Of a stretch of 64,000 bases of DNA, positions 20,801 through 30,600 are shown piece after piece. Each line of letters starts with the position of its first letter. Position 1 is the first letter of the stretch. The translations under genes were made by a program, and so were the position numbers. The notes beneath the pieces are model-generated. The model was given only the letters and a program-made list of their open reading frames with translations, ran no database searches and was not told the DNA's origin. The stretch comes from Gilvirhabdus luticola (lineage in GTDB: Bacteria > Bacteroidota > Bacteroidia > Flavobacteriales > Flavobacteriaceae), in NCBI RefSeq assembly GCF_032583975.1, contig NZ_JAWHTF010000005.1; one strand, given 5' to 3'.

Positions 20801-23800
20801 AGATATGAGCGATAATGTCCTAGCTTCAATTACCACTGGAGATATTGCTCCAACAACAGCTGGCAATGCTGCTGGAGATTGGTATCAGTTTACTGCTGAT
20901 CTTACACTTCCTGTAAATGAATTTCAAGTTATTTTTATTAATAATGAAACAGGTGGTTTGGGTAATGATTTAGCATTAGATGACATAGAAATTAGACAAA
21001 CACTTTGTGATTTTGATAACGACGGTATTGCAGATCTTTTTGACCTTGATGATGATAATGATGGTATTCCTGATATTGTAGAAGCTGGTTTAGGCCATTT
21101 AAGTAATGGAACAGGAAAACTAGATGTGGCTTGGGTGGATGCTAATGGAGATGGGATGCATGATACAGCTGCTGGTAATGTAGTTTTAGACTCTGATGGT
21201 GATGGTGTGCCAAATTATCATGACCTTGATAGTGATAATGATGGTATTTTTGATGTTGATGAATCAGGTGCAGGAAATACAGCTGATGCAACATTTCAAA
21301 ATGGAGATGGCGATATAACTGGAGATGGTGTTGGAGATGGTCCAGAATCTGAAGCTTTTAGAGAAAAAGATGTTTATGGAACCGGTACACCAGAATATTA
21401 TGGAGATGGAATTTTGGATATTTATGACTTCCATGATAGTGCCAATAATTACTCAGATGCTTATGGTAATGATAGCCAAGGTATTGTTAACGGAACTGTT
21501 TACTATGTTTTAGATTCTGATAATGATGGTACACCAGATTATATTGATACAGATTCAAACAATGATGGTATTTACGATATTGCCGGAACACTTTACGCAA
21601 GTCTTGATGCTAATAATGATGGTGTTATAGACGATACAACAGATACAGATGGTGATGGTATCGTAGATCTATTTGATACTAACGATGCGCAATTTGGGTC
21701 TCCAAGAGATTTAGACAGAAAACTACATTTGTATTTTGATGGTCGTAATGATTATGCAGATGATGCCACTGTAATCAGCTCTTGGAGTGAAGGAACCATT
21801 ATGACCTGGATAAAAATTGATCCTACAGCAACAGGAAATCAAATCATTGCGGGTCAAGATGTATTTTATTTGCAATTAAATTCTGATAAAAGCGTGACAG
21901 CCTATGCTAATAGTTATTCATTATCAAATGGAACTTCATTAACGACAAATCAATGGATTCATATTGGTGCAACGTATAAAAATGGTGAGTTCTATTTATA
22001 TGTTAACGGAATGGAAGTTAGTAATAATCTTTCAGTAAGTGGAGGACTACCAGCTGACACTTCAAGTTTTTCACTTGGTAGGCAACCTGATACAAATAGT
22101 AACTATTTTAAAGGCTATTTAGATGAAGTTCGTGTATTTGATAAAGCTTTAACAGAAAATGAGTTGCAAAAAATGGTATATCAAGAGATTGAGGATAATA
22201 GTGGAACCACAAGAGGAGCTATCGTGCCTAAAAATGTAACTGATTTTGTTGATGAGTCAAATGATACACCATTACCTTGGAATAATTTACAAAGGTACTT
22301 TAGAATGGATGCTTACAAAGATGATATCATTGACGACCTTACAACTGCTAGTATTGATGTAGGAGCAGGAGCAAAAATCTATAACACTAAAGTTATTGAT
22401 GTACAATCCGCACCACTCCCTTTTGTGACGCAACAAAGTGGAGATCTAGCAGCAGCAGTAGATATTGCAGCTGATGGTGTTAATGGGAATGACGTTGTGA
22501 CTTACGATTGGTCCATCGTGAAAGTTGAACACGATAATGTAACTTATGGCTCAAACCAAAAGCATTTAGGACTCATTGTAGACCAACAAGACGCTGGGTC
22601 TAATCCCATTACGTTTAGAGTTCAAAATGATTCAGAATTAAATGTTAGCTGGTATTTGAAATTGGATGGAAAAATAGATTTAGAAGATGAATCTCAATTA
22701 GTTCAGGGTGCAGAGAGTACATTAGATGTAACAAGCGCTGGATCAATAGAACAAGACCAACAAGGTACAAGGGATTTATATACTTATAATTATTGGTCTT
22801 TACCGGTTGGAGAGACAAGTGTAATATCTAATAATACAGGCTATTCACTACCAAATGTATTTATGGATGGAACAACACCAAGTTCTCCAGCTTCAATAAA
22901 CTTTTTAACATCAGGTTATAATGGCGCTTCAGGTTCACCAATAAGCATTGCTGATTACTGGATTTGGAAATATGCAAATCTTCCAGGAGATGATTATTCT
23001 CAATGGCAACATGTAAGAAGTACCGGAAGTGTTAATGCTGGAGAAGGATTTACCATGAAAGGTGTCGCAGATACAGGTGGAGTAATAACACAGCAGCAAA
23101 ATTATGTCATTCAAGGTAAACCAAATAACGGAGATATATCTTTAACTCTAGCATCTGGAAATCAGTATTTAGTAGGAAACCCTTATGCTTCTGCAATTGA
23201 TGCCAACGAATTTATTTACGATAACATTAGTATTGCCGATGGAGGAAGAAATGCGGATAACGTAATTAATGGTGCATTATACTTCTGGGATCATTTTGCA
23301 AGTAGCACTCACGTGTTAGCTGAATATCAAGGTGGATATGCCACTTATACGTTAATTGGTGGTACTGCTGCAATTTCTAATGATGTCAGAATTAATAACA
23401 CTGGAGCTGTCGGTACTAAAATTCCAGAACGATACATTCCAGTTGGTCAAGGTTTCTTTGTTTCTGCCATAGTAGATGCAGCTTTAACTGGTTTAGCAAC
23501 AGTAGATGGTGGTAATATTTTGTTTAAAAATAGCCAACGTATCTTCAAGAAAGAAGCTGTAACTGGAACAAATTCAGGATCGGTATTCTTAAGAAATTCA
23601 AATACTAAATCTGAATCTGAAGCAGTTGATGAAGATATAGATCCTAGACAAAAAATAAGATTAATGTTAGACTCTCCTAAAGGATATCACAGGCAGTTAC
23701 TTGTTGGAGTTGACGAAAATACGTCTAATGATTTCGATTTAGGATATGACGCTGCATTAATAGAAGATAATAAGGAAGATATGTATTGGCAATTTAACAA

Positions 23801-24320
23801 TGCAAAATTCATTATTCAAGCAGTAAATAATTTTGATGAACAACAAGTCTTACCTCTTGGAATTAAAACAAATATAGAAGGTCTCTCAACTCTAAAAATA
23901 GATACTTTGGAAAATATTGATGATGGAATTCAAATCTTTATTCATGATAAAGAATTAGGATTGTATCATGATTTAAGAGCAAGCAATTATGAAGTATATT
24001 TAACAACTGGAGAGCATCATGATAGATTTGAAGTTACGTTCTCAAAACCATCATCGTTAGGTATTGATGATTTAGAAATTAATAACCTTCAAACATATTT
24101 TTCAAATGAAAAGAAAAGTATCATTGTTCATAATCCAATGTTAGAAAACGTGAAATCGCTAGAAATGATAAACATGTTAGGCCAAACTGTTTTCAGGTTC
24201 AACAATGAGATTACTGAAAATTATACAGAATTAAAAACAAATCCTTTAAGTGTAGGATCTTATATTATAAAAGTTGAAACCACAGAAGGAACGATTTCAA
24301 AAAAAGTGCTAGTCCAATAA
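17802..24320 (+). CDS. Giant T9SS-secreted protein: five choice-of-anchor D repeats, TSP3 calcium repeats, LamG, type A sorting domain
   Basis: 2172 residues with a signal peptide (about 1-25, ending NSFSQ). An N-terminal jelly-roll-like domain (about 30-180) is followed by five choice-of-anchor D repeats (to about 820); repeats 1 and 2 are nearly identical (SDENPYTFDIQGNGT / SDENPYTFDVQGNGT). Next come thrombospondin type 3 aspartate-rich repeats (DSDNDGVFDNIDIDDDNDG, DLDSDNDGIFDVDESG and others) flanking a second jelly-roll, then LamG (about 1305-1460). A region homologous to 8520-9540 follows, then the conserved module (about 1948-2100) and a sorting domain ending SKKVLVQ. Export by T9SS and a calcium-stabilised surface location are inferred from the families. 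Ligand unknown. Its C-terminal third is homologous to that of the giant ending at 10347. Confidence 0.9.
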   Translation: MKNITFLFKPLIFVVGLLISLNSFSQTTIDSENFDSGWGIWNTGGSDCFRTPFAAFNPTTVVKIRDKSSTSMMTTNNIDLTPYTSVDISFDFRAAYMKNNEYFNLQYSDNGGSTWTVIATYTIPSDMVVDTNYSDTVSIDTGSYTFSSNSKFRFEEETNGTGRFILIDNVLIEGYLPSPEINLVGNSVPIIDGDSTPNTGDHTDFGNADVTSGTVVRTFTIENIGSASLSLTGIGPQFVAISGTNAADFSVTANPSSSISASGTTTFNITFDPSATGIRTATLTIANDDSDENPYTFDIQGNGTTPSGEIDIEGNSTSIANGDTTPSVSDNTDFGDADLAVGMIIHTFTIQNEGALGLNLTGTGPTYISISGTHASDFTVTSNPSSSIAASGSTTFDITFNPSATGIRTATISIANDDSDENPYTFDVQGNGTWSGGSQDINVRDQSSTNDIPIGDTTPSVAEGTDYGNSDVGVGIANDFEIQNTHSGGPASSNKLTISSIVVSGANAADFALSHSITTIDRGSSGTFTITFTPSAVGLRTATVTINSDDPDENPWTFDIQGTGLTPLPEINITGLGNNIADGDTTPTTTDDTDWGTVGISTTTTHTFTIQNIAHALSTLTLSNAGSGITITGDSEFSITTEPAQNTTVTGGNSTTFSIDFSPTSNGTYNATVSIDNDDSNEDPYTFDITGTSFTPAPEIAILGGAAIEIVDGDTTPDNSDDTNFGTINIGSTVEQTFTIDNSAGTLDLTISSITLSNTTDFSITGTSYSSPVTAGGSTTFSITYTATTNGTQTCTVTVNNNDADEGTYDFVIQGTAVQLFYDSDNDGVFDNIDIDDDNDGIPDSDEELSCDASPISYAVNYKFLEETFGTGPRTTINTSYDAMTTYCYENGTVGTNTGSCPDLSSVDLNDGEYTVATTAQSSSWAGTYWYTGGDHTGDTDGRMAIFNASYDPGIFYTAHISGALPGVPITYSFWVINIDRTDAPNIATRLRPNILVEFRDMSDNVLASITTGDIAPTTAGNAAGDWYQFTADLTLPVNEFQVIFINNETGGLGNDLALDDIEIRQTLCDFDNDGIADLFDLDDDNDGIPDIVEAGLGHLSNGTGKLDVAWVDANGDGMHDTAAGNVVLDSDGDGVPNYHDLDSDNDGIFDVDESGAGNTADATFQNGDGDITGDGVGDGPESEAFREKDVYGTGTPEYYGDGILDIYDFHDSANNYSDAYGNDSQGIVNGTVYYVLDSDNDGTPDYIDTDSNNDGIYDIAGTLYASLDANNDGVIDDTTDTDGDGIVDLFDTNDAQFGSPRDLDRKLHLYFDGRNDYADDATVISSWSEGTIMTWIKIDPTATGNQIIAGQDVFYLQLNSDKSVTAYANSYSLSNGTSLTTNQWIHIGATYKNGEFYLYVNGMEVSNNLSVSGGLPADTSSFSLGRQPDTNSNYFKGYLDEVRVFDKALTENELQKMVYQEIEDNSGTTRGAIVPKNVTDFVDESNDTPLPWNNLQRYFRMDAYKDDIIDDLTTASIDVGAGAKIYNTKVIDVQSAPLPFVTQQSGDLAAAVDIAADGVNGNDVVTYDWSIVKVEHDNVTYGSNQKHLGLIVDQQDAGSNPITFRVQNDSELNVSWYLKLDGKIDLEDESQLVQGAESTLDVTSAGSIEQDQQGTRDLYTYNYWSLPVGETSVISNNTGYSLPNVFMDGTTPSSPASINFLTSGYNGASGSPISIADYWIWKYANLPGDDYSQWQHVRSTGSVNAGEGFTMKGVADTGGVITQQQNYVIQGKPNNGDISLTLASGNQYLVGNPYASAIDANEFIYDNISIADGGRNADNVINGALYFWDHFASSTHVLAEYQGGYATYTLIGGTAAISNDVRINNTGAVGTKIPERYIPVGQGFFVSAIVDAALTGLATVDGGNILFKNSQRIFKKEAVTGTNSGSVFLRNSNTKSESEAVDEDIDPRQKIRLMLDSPKGYHRQLLVGVDENTSNDFDLGYDAALIEDNKEDMYWQFNNAKFIIQAVNNFDEQQVLPLGIKTNIEGLSTLKIDTLENIDDGIQIFIHDKELGLYHDLRASNYEVYLTTGEHHDRFEVTFSKPSSLGIDDLEINNLQTYFSNEKKSIIVHNPMLENVKSLEMINMLGQTVFRFNNEITENYTELKTNPLSVGSYIIKVETTEGTISKKVLVQ
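18340..19098 (+). repeat. Two near-identical choice-of-anchor D repeats in tandem
   Basis: About 18340-18715 and 18721-19098 encode adjacent modules of the same length with matching strings (ADFSVTANPSSSISASG versus SDFTVTSNPSSSIAASG; SATGIRTAT; NDDSDENPYTFD). They are more alike than either is to the three later modules, so this looks like the latest duplication. Confidence 0.8.
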
Positions 24321-24363
24321 ACCTTGTAGGCCCAAATCTACCATAGTCTTGACTGTACTTTTT

Positions 24364-24395
24364 AAGTCCCAATTCACATTGGGACTTTTTTTATT
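24364..24395. terminator. Bidirectional terminator between the giant surface protein gene and hisS
   Basis: AAGTCCCAA-TTCACA-TTGGGACTT with T runs on both sides; it serves the + strand gene ending at 24320 and the convergent hisS. Confidence 0.9.
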
Positions 24396-25761
24396 TTAAA
24401 TACGAAATTAATTGATCTAATGACAACTCAAACTGCTCTCCAGATTTCATATTCTTTAGGGTGAAAACTTGAGAATTAAGCTCCTTCTCTCCTACTAAAA
24501 CCACAAATGGAATATTTCTTTTGTTGGCATAATTCATTTGCTTTTTCATTTTAGCATCATCGGGATAAAGTTCAGCTGCAATGTCTTTTTGTCGTAAACG
24601 CTTAATGGCTTTTAAACTGTAAAGTGCTTCCCTTTCTCCAAAGTTGATGAAAAGCACTTCAATATTATTCATTACTGTTTCAGGAAATAAGTCCAGCTCT
24701 TCTAACACCAGATAGATTCTGTCCAAACCAAAGCTAATACCAATGCCACTTACATCTTTTAATCCAAAAATTCCTGTAAGATCGTCGTAACGACCTCCTC
24801 CTCCAATAGACCCCATATCTACTCCTTCTGGAGCAGCAACTTCAAAAATAGCTCCTGTGTAGTAATTTAAACCTCTCGCAAGTGTAACATCTAATTGAAG
24901 CTTTGCAGTTTGTAAACCTAAATCTTTAATCGCTTTACTTACAAACTCTAACTCTTCAATACCTTGTTTGCCTTCTTTTGAAGATGAAAGTATAGTTTTT
25001 AAGCTTTCTATCTGACTTTCAAAACTTCCTGAAAGACTGAACAAAGGTCGCAATTTGGCAATCCCATCTTCAGAAATTCCCTTACCAAGCATTTCCTCTT
25101 TTACCTTCTCCTCACCTATTTTATCTAGTTTATCCAGAGCAATGGTAAAATCTATTAATTTATCTTGTGCTCCAATAACTTCTGCAATTCCTGACAATAC
25201 TTTACGATTGTTAATTTTTATAATAACACCTTCCAGTTTTAAAGCGGTAAAGACAGTATCATACAATTGTATAAACTCAACTTCCTGCCAAAGCGAGTTA
25301 CTACCAACCACGTCGGCATCACATTGGTAAAACTCTCTAAAACGCCCTTTTTGTGGTCTGTCTGCACGCCAAACAGGTTGTATTTGGTAACGTTTAAACG
25401 GAAACTCTATTTCGTTTTGGTGTTGTACCACATATCGTGCGAAAGGTACAGTTAGGTCATAACGAAGGGCTTTTTCAGATATTTTTGGTGTTATTTTTTG
25501 CGAATCTTTAGATTCGTATATTCCATTTTCAACTTTAGACAAAAAATCACCACTATTTAAAATTTTAAAAATCAACCGATCTCCTTCATCGCCATATTTT
25601 CCCATTAAGGTTTCAGAGTTTTCAAAACTTGGTGTTTCAATTGGCTGAAAACCAAAAGTCTCAAAACTTTGTTTAATGGTATTAAAAATATAATTGCGTC
25701 TCGCTACTTGTTCTGGGTTAAAATCTCGTGTGCCTTTAGGTATGCTTGGTTTTTGAGCCAT
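24391..25761 (-). CDS. hisS: Histidine--tRNA ligase
   Basis: 456 residues, the usual bacterial length. It charges tRNA-His with histidine in the cytoplasm. Class II motifs are visible: KGTRDF near the N-terminus, motif 2 with PVWRADRPQKGRFREFYQCD, the HisRS signature GLNYYTGAIFE, GGGGRYDDL and motif 3 GIGISFGLDRI. A C-terminal anticodon-binding domain starts near NNIEVLFINFGE. The start MAQKPSIPKGTRDF matches the family. It is monocistronic on the minus strand, divergent from the permease at 25881 and convergent with the giant surface protein gene. Confidence 0.98.
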   Translation of the reverse strand: MAQKPSIPKGTRDFNPEQVARRNYIFNTIKQSFETFGFQPIETPSFENSETLMGKYGDEGDRLIFKILNSGDFLSKVENGIYESKDSQKITPKISEKALRYDLTVPFARYVVQHQNEIEFPFKRYQIQPVWRADRPQKGRFREFYQCDADVVGSNSLWQEVEFIQLYDTVFTALKLEGVIIKINNRKVLSGIAEVIGAQDKLIDFTIALDKLDKIGEEKVKEEMLGKGISEDGIAKLRPLFSLSGSFESQIESLKTILSSSKEGKQGIEELEFVSKAIKDLGLQTAKLQLDVTLARGLNYYTGAIFEVAAPEGVDMGSIGGGGRYDDLTGIFGLKDVSGIGISFGLDRIYLVLEELDLFPETVMNNIEVLFINFGEREALYSLKAIKRLRQKDIAAELYPDDAKMKKQMNYANKRNIPFVVLVGEKELNSQVFTLKNMKSGEQFELSLDQLISYLK

Positions 25762-25880
25762 TAAAAAGAGGTTTAAAACACAAATATCTTAATTTTTAAT
25801 TTCTCCTGTCATGTTTTTTCTATTTTATGGTAACTTTATTCACTTTTATTAGTCTTATAAAAAAGATTTAAAACCTATCT

Positions 25881-27122
25881 ATGTTCTCATTGTTTAGAGA
25901 AAATATAAGAATAGCCATTAATTCTATAAAAAGTCAACTATTAAGAACCATTCTTACGGTTTTGATTATTGCTATAGGCATTACGGCATTGGTGAGTATT
26001 TTAAGTGCTGTAAAGGCATTAGAAAACACCATATCAAGCGACTTTACTTCTATGGGAGCCAATACATTTACTATTGAGCAATATGAATTTTCTATTCGAA
26101 GACATGGTGGTACCGAGCGTCAAAAAATAAATCCGGTTATTAGTTACACAGATGCCAAAACATTTATTGATAAGTATCATTTTCCAATGACAACAACATC
26201 CTTATCTTTTGGTGGTACAGGAAGCGCTGAAATAAAATTTGAGAATAAAAAAACAGATCCGAATGTATTGGTTCTTGGTGTTAATGAATATTTTATTGAA
26301 AATTCTGGCTTTAAAATTAATAAAGGAAGAGAGTTTAATGCTCTTGAAATAGAAAATAGCTCTAATGTTTGTATGTTAGGAAGTGACCTTGAAGAAAAGT
26401 TCTTTACTGAAATAAACCCCATAGGTAAAACCATTACAATTAGAGGTCATAAATTTAAAGTTATTGGGACATTAAAATCTAATAAAAATGCCTTTAACAG
26501 TAAGGAAGATAATCGTGTTCTAATTCCCATACAAAAAGCCAGATCTATTTTTACCAATCCAAATGCCAATTATTCGTTAATGATTAAAGTTGATAAACAA
26601 GAATTTTATGACGAAGCCTTAAATCAAGCTCTAATTACTTTTAGGAATATTAGAACTTTAAGCCCTATTGAGGAAAATAATTTTGGAGTAGAACGAAGTG
26701 ATGATTTGATAAATAGAGTTGGCGCTATTACTGAATATCTTTATATAGCTGCCTGGATTATTGGTATCATCACTATTTTTGGTTCTTCTATTGCGCTTAT
26801 GAATATCATGTTGGTCTCTGTAGCAGAGCGTACACGAGAAATTGGAGTTAGAAAAGCTATGGGAGCCAAACGAAGAACAATTGCCATTCAGTTTTTTTTA
26901 GAGACGATTATGGTTGGTCAAATTGGTGGAATTCTTGGTATTATTTTAGGTATTCTTGTAGGATATGGCCTATCCGCAGCTTTAGGTTTTTCATTCACAA
27001 CACCTTGGCTGGCTATGTTTAGTGCTTTTACAACGGCGTTTATTGTTGCCATTATTTCAGGTTCATTTCCAGCTATTAAAGCAGCAAAATTAGATCCTAT
27101 AGAATCGCTACGATATGAATAA
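25881..27122 (+). CDS. ABC transporter permease of the MacB/FtsX family
   Basis: 413 residues. One N-terminal membrane segment (about 18-45) is followed by a MacB-type periplasmic domain (about 50-270) and three C-terminal membrane segments (about 285-310, 340-370, 380-405). The FtsX-family loop VAERTREIGVRKAMGAK lies between segments 2 and 3, and the end PAIKAAKLDPIESLRYE is typical. It would form the membrane part of a mechanotransmission ABC system acting on a periplasmic or lipoprotein substrate. No ATPase gene is adjacent, so its partner is encoded elsewhere. Its stop codon abuts that of the convergent gene at 27123. Confidence 0.9.
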   Translation: MFSLFRENIRIAINSIKSQLLRTILTVLIIAIGITALVSILSAVKALENTISSDFTSMGANTFTIEQYEFSIRRHGGTERQKINPVISYTDAKTFIDKYHFPMTTTSLSFGGTGSAEIKFENKKTDPNVLVLGVNEYFIENSGFKINKGREFNALEIENSSNVCMLGSDLEEKFFTEINPIGKTITIRGHKFKVIGTLKSNKNAFNSKEDNRVLIPIQKARSIFTNPNANYSLMIKVDKQEFYDEALNQALITFRNIRTLSPIEENNFGVERSDDLINRVGAITEYLYIAAWIIGIITIFGSSIALMNIMLVSVAERTREIGVRKAMGAKRRTIAIQFFLETIMVGQIGGILGIILGILVGYGLSAALGFSFTTPWLAMFSAFTTAFIVAIISGSFPAIKAAKLDPIESLRYE

Positions 27123-27590
27123 CTAATTGATAAGTTTATCGAAAAAATGATATAATTCTCCTTTTGTGATAACAGCCCCTTGCTGAATTAACTTAAACTT
27201 ATCAAGGTTTTTATCTTCTGAATATCTTTTTGTAGCCTGTAAAAATTCAACATCATCATGCATTAAATTTTCACGTAACCACTGAAATCCTTCTTTTGTA
27301 GTCAGGTTAATATCGCTTTTTATTGTAACGGCTACAACATGCATATCTGATTCTCGCAAACTGAATAAATGCATTTGTTTTGCTGAAATATGCTCCAAAT
27401 ACATAGCTTTATTTAATACGCCTTCCCAAACCAAATCACTAAATACATCTAATTCCTGTTCTGCAACTTCTGGTTGGGATTTCTTTATTTTTGACCACTC
27501 TTCAGCAGTAATAGATTGTGTGGCTAAAAAATTGACAAACTCTTTATGTAGTTCCTCAAATTGTTCTTTAGTTAGTCTTGAATATTTCAT
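27123..27590 (-). CDS. Conserved flavobacterial protein, DUF6495-like
   Basis: 155 residues, no signal peptide or membrane segment. The sequence MKYSRLTKEQFEELHKEF and the acidic stretch EVAEQELDVFSDLVWEGVL are what I associate with the DUF6495 family of Flavobacteriia; the assignment is from memory of the family. It appears soluble and mainly helical. Function unknown. It lies between the permease and the TonB receptor and starts just upstream of the receptor's terminator. Confidence 0.75.
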   Translation of the reverse strand: MKYSRLTKEQFEELHKEFVNFLATQSITAEEWSKIKKSQPEVAEQELDVFSDLVWEGVLNKAMYLEHISAKQMHLFSLRESDMHVVAVTIKSDINLTTKEGFQWLRENLMHDDVEFLQATKRYSEDKNLDKFKLIQQGAVITKGELYHFFDKLIN

Positions 27591-27600
27591 AGGTATTGTA

Positions 27601-27632
27601 AAAAAAGCGCCTCTAAAATTAGAGGCGCAAAT
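27601..27632 (-). terminator. Terminator of the TonB-dependent receptor gene
   Basis: GCGCCTCTAATTTTAGAGGCGC hairpin followed by a T7 run when read on the minus strand, 27 bases after the receptor stop codon. Confidence 0.9.
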
Positions 27633-27658
27633 TTAACTATTTATTCTTGCTTTTTATA

Positions 27659-30600
27659 TTAGAAAATATAACGTAATCCAAACTGCATTTGCCATCTAGA
27701 TTCTAAACTAGAATCATACCCAAACGTCTTGGTTTGATTCGGATCAAAAGTAAATACAGGTTCAGAACCAGAAGTATTTACGGCTAATGGAGACACATTA
27801 TTAGGTTGTTGAACCAATCCCCAATCAGAACTCAATAGGTTTCCAAAATTTAATATATCAATACTGAATTGAATTGTATTTACTTTATCTTCTGAAATTT
27901 TAATACGATAGTCTTGTAGGAACTTAATATCCCAACTTCCTCTCCATGGTGCTATTGCTCCATATCGTTCTGCAATTTTTCCTCTATTTTCACTTAAATA
28001 ATCATCTTGCTGTATATAAGCTTCAAAAGCATCAGCTTGTCCAGGACCAGAGAACATCATTTGTTGAACTTCAGATGTTGTAGGAATATATATTAAATCG
28101 TTATTTTGAAAAGAACTATCATTATTTATATTCCCAGCATAGGTATAATTAAATCGTCCACCTTGTGCATATTCAAAGAATGTAGAAATTGTTGTTGACC
28201 ACGTATCATTTCCATAATCCCAACGTTTACTGGCAACCCCAATAAAACGATGTGTGTCACCATATTTAGAAAAGGCTAAAACATCATCATTTGCGTTTCC
28301 GGCAATCGGATTAAAATCAAACGCATCACCAGTAATTTCAGCTTCAATAGAATTTACATCTTTAGCATTTAAATAGCTATAAGCCATCATAGCATATAAC
28401 CCATTATTAAATGTTTTTTGTGCTTTAACAGCGACATTCCAAATTCTTCCTTTATCCGAGTTTGTAAACACATAAGCATTATTTCCTTTATCTACGTCAT
28501 TATAAATAGGTCTGTTGTCCCCAGGAGCATTTAATGTGCCCGTTGGATCTTGAAGACCCCAGTTTTGTACATGAGCTCCATTAATGTCTTTTGTATAAGA
28601 CACATCTCCAGTTAAAATTAAACCGCTATCAAATTTATAATCTGTTCCTATATTAGTACGCCAAACTTGTGGAAATTTATAATCTGGGTCAACAACATTA
28701 TAAAAGAACACTTCTGGGTTTGCAATTTGATTTCCCAACCATACAAATGGAAAACGACCAGTAAATAAACCTGAACCTCCTCTTAACTGAAAGGTATCAT
28801 CACCCTTAACGTCGTAGTTAAAACCAACTCTAGGTGATATTAACCAATCATTATTTGGCATTTCGGTATTATCCAAAAACACAGTTTCTCCTGTATTAGG
28901 ATTGTAGTAAGGAATATCAGGAACATAACAACATGCCCTGTCTATAACTTCTTGAGCCTTTTGAGAAGAGTCAAAGAATAATGGTTTATCGAAACGAAGA
29001 CCATAAGTTAATTTAAACTTTTCATTAACGTTCCATTCATCCTGTAAATAAAATGCTAATTGTCCAACATTAGTTTCAGCCAATGCCCAACCTCCAGGAA
29101 CTCCTTCTCCTGCTGCATTTAATGCATCATTTGTATCAATTGCTCCTTGAATTAAACCGTCTATCAATCCTCCAGGTTGCGCATTGTCTAAAAATTCTTG
29201 AACAGAGGCGAAATTTCTAAAATCGTTACCGATTGGAAAACCAAAAGTTCCTCCAAATACTCCTAAATTAAAGGAATTGTCAAACATGAATTTTTCAAAA
29301 GAAAAACCAACGGTAAAGGTATGATCACCTTTAAAGAAATTTAAATTATTTGAAAATTGTAAAACTTTTTGATCTAATTTGTTGTGAATAGAAAAAGGTT
29401 CATGACCTGCAACAATATAATTTGAACCATTCTGTTCAATTAAAATACTAGGCGCTGGTGTTGAAAATGGGTTTCTAAAATCGTCAAAATGTGTATATCC
29501 AAATTGGAATTTATTAGTTGCAGTTGATGATAAAGTTGAATTTAATTCAACTTGAACAGATTGCAACTTATTATTTATTTCATAACCAGAATTTTCAAAT
29601 TGTAACGTAGCAAAATTTGGTCCCCTAGATCCTATAGCAGTAGGATGTGCTGGCTTTTCTTTAGATGCGTTTAAGAAATTATAAATAACTGCCAATCGGT
29701 TGTTATCATTAATATTCCAATCTAATTTAAAAATTCCTTTTTCAGATTGTGAATTATGCAGAAAACCTTCATAAGTTCCCGTATCATATCCTAATGCACC
29801 TAATGCGCTCTGAACAGCTATTAAATCTGATTCTAAAACTCTAGAGGCGTTCACACCACCTCTTTCCGATGGTAACCAGTTTTGTCCTAAATCGTCTCTT
29901 TCATCTTTTTCAAAATTGGCAAAGAAGAATAATTTGTTTTTTACTATTGGACCTCCAATGCTTAAACCATATTGCTTCTGATCCAACTTAACTTTAGGTA
30001 ACTTATCCCCTTTTATTTTTCTACCTGTCATGTCTTCATTTCTAATGAAGCCATAAACAGTCCCGTGAAATTCATTAGTTCCACTTTTCGTAACTGCATT
30101 AACCGTTGCCCCAGTAAAACCAGATTGTGTAACATCGTAAGGTGCCGTAGATACTTGTATTTGTTCTATAGCATCCAAAGAAATTGGTTGTGCATCTGTC
30201 TGTCCTCCTGGTGTGGCAGCATCTAATCCGAATGGATTATTAAAAATTGCACCATCTAATGAAAAATTATTGTATTGATCATTTCTGCCAGCAAATGAAC
30301 CATTACTAGCTGTTGGTTCTAATCTTGTAAAATCTGAAGCTGATCTTGAAATTGAAGGTAAACGCGTAAGTTCACGCCTGCCGACGTTAGTTTCTGCTCC
30401 AGTCCTATCACTTCCAAAAGTACCTGTACCACCTGAACCTTGAATAACAACAGCTTCAAGTTCTTGGCTATCAGATATCATATTAATATCTAAATTTTCT
30501 GTCTTACCCAATGTTAAAAAGACATTATCGAATGTTTGTTCTTTGTAACCAATAAAGCTTATAGTAATTGTATACGGGCCACCAACTCTTAAATTAAGAA

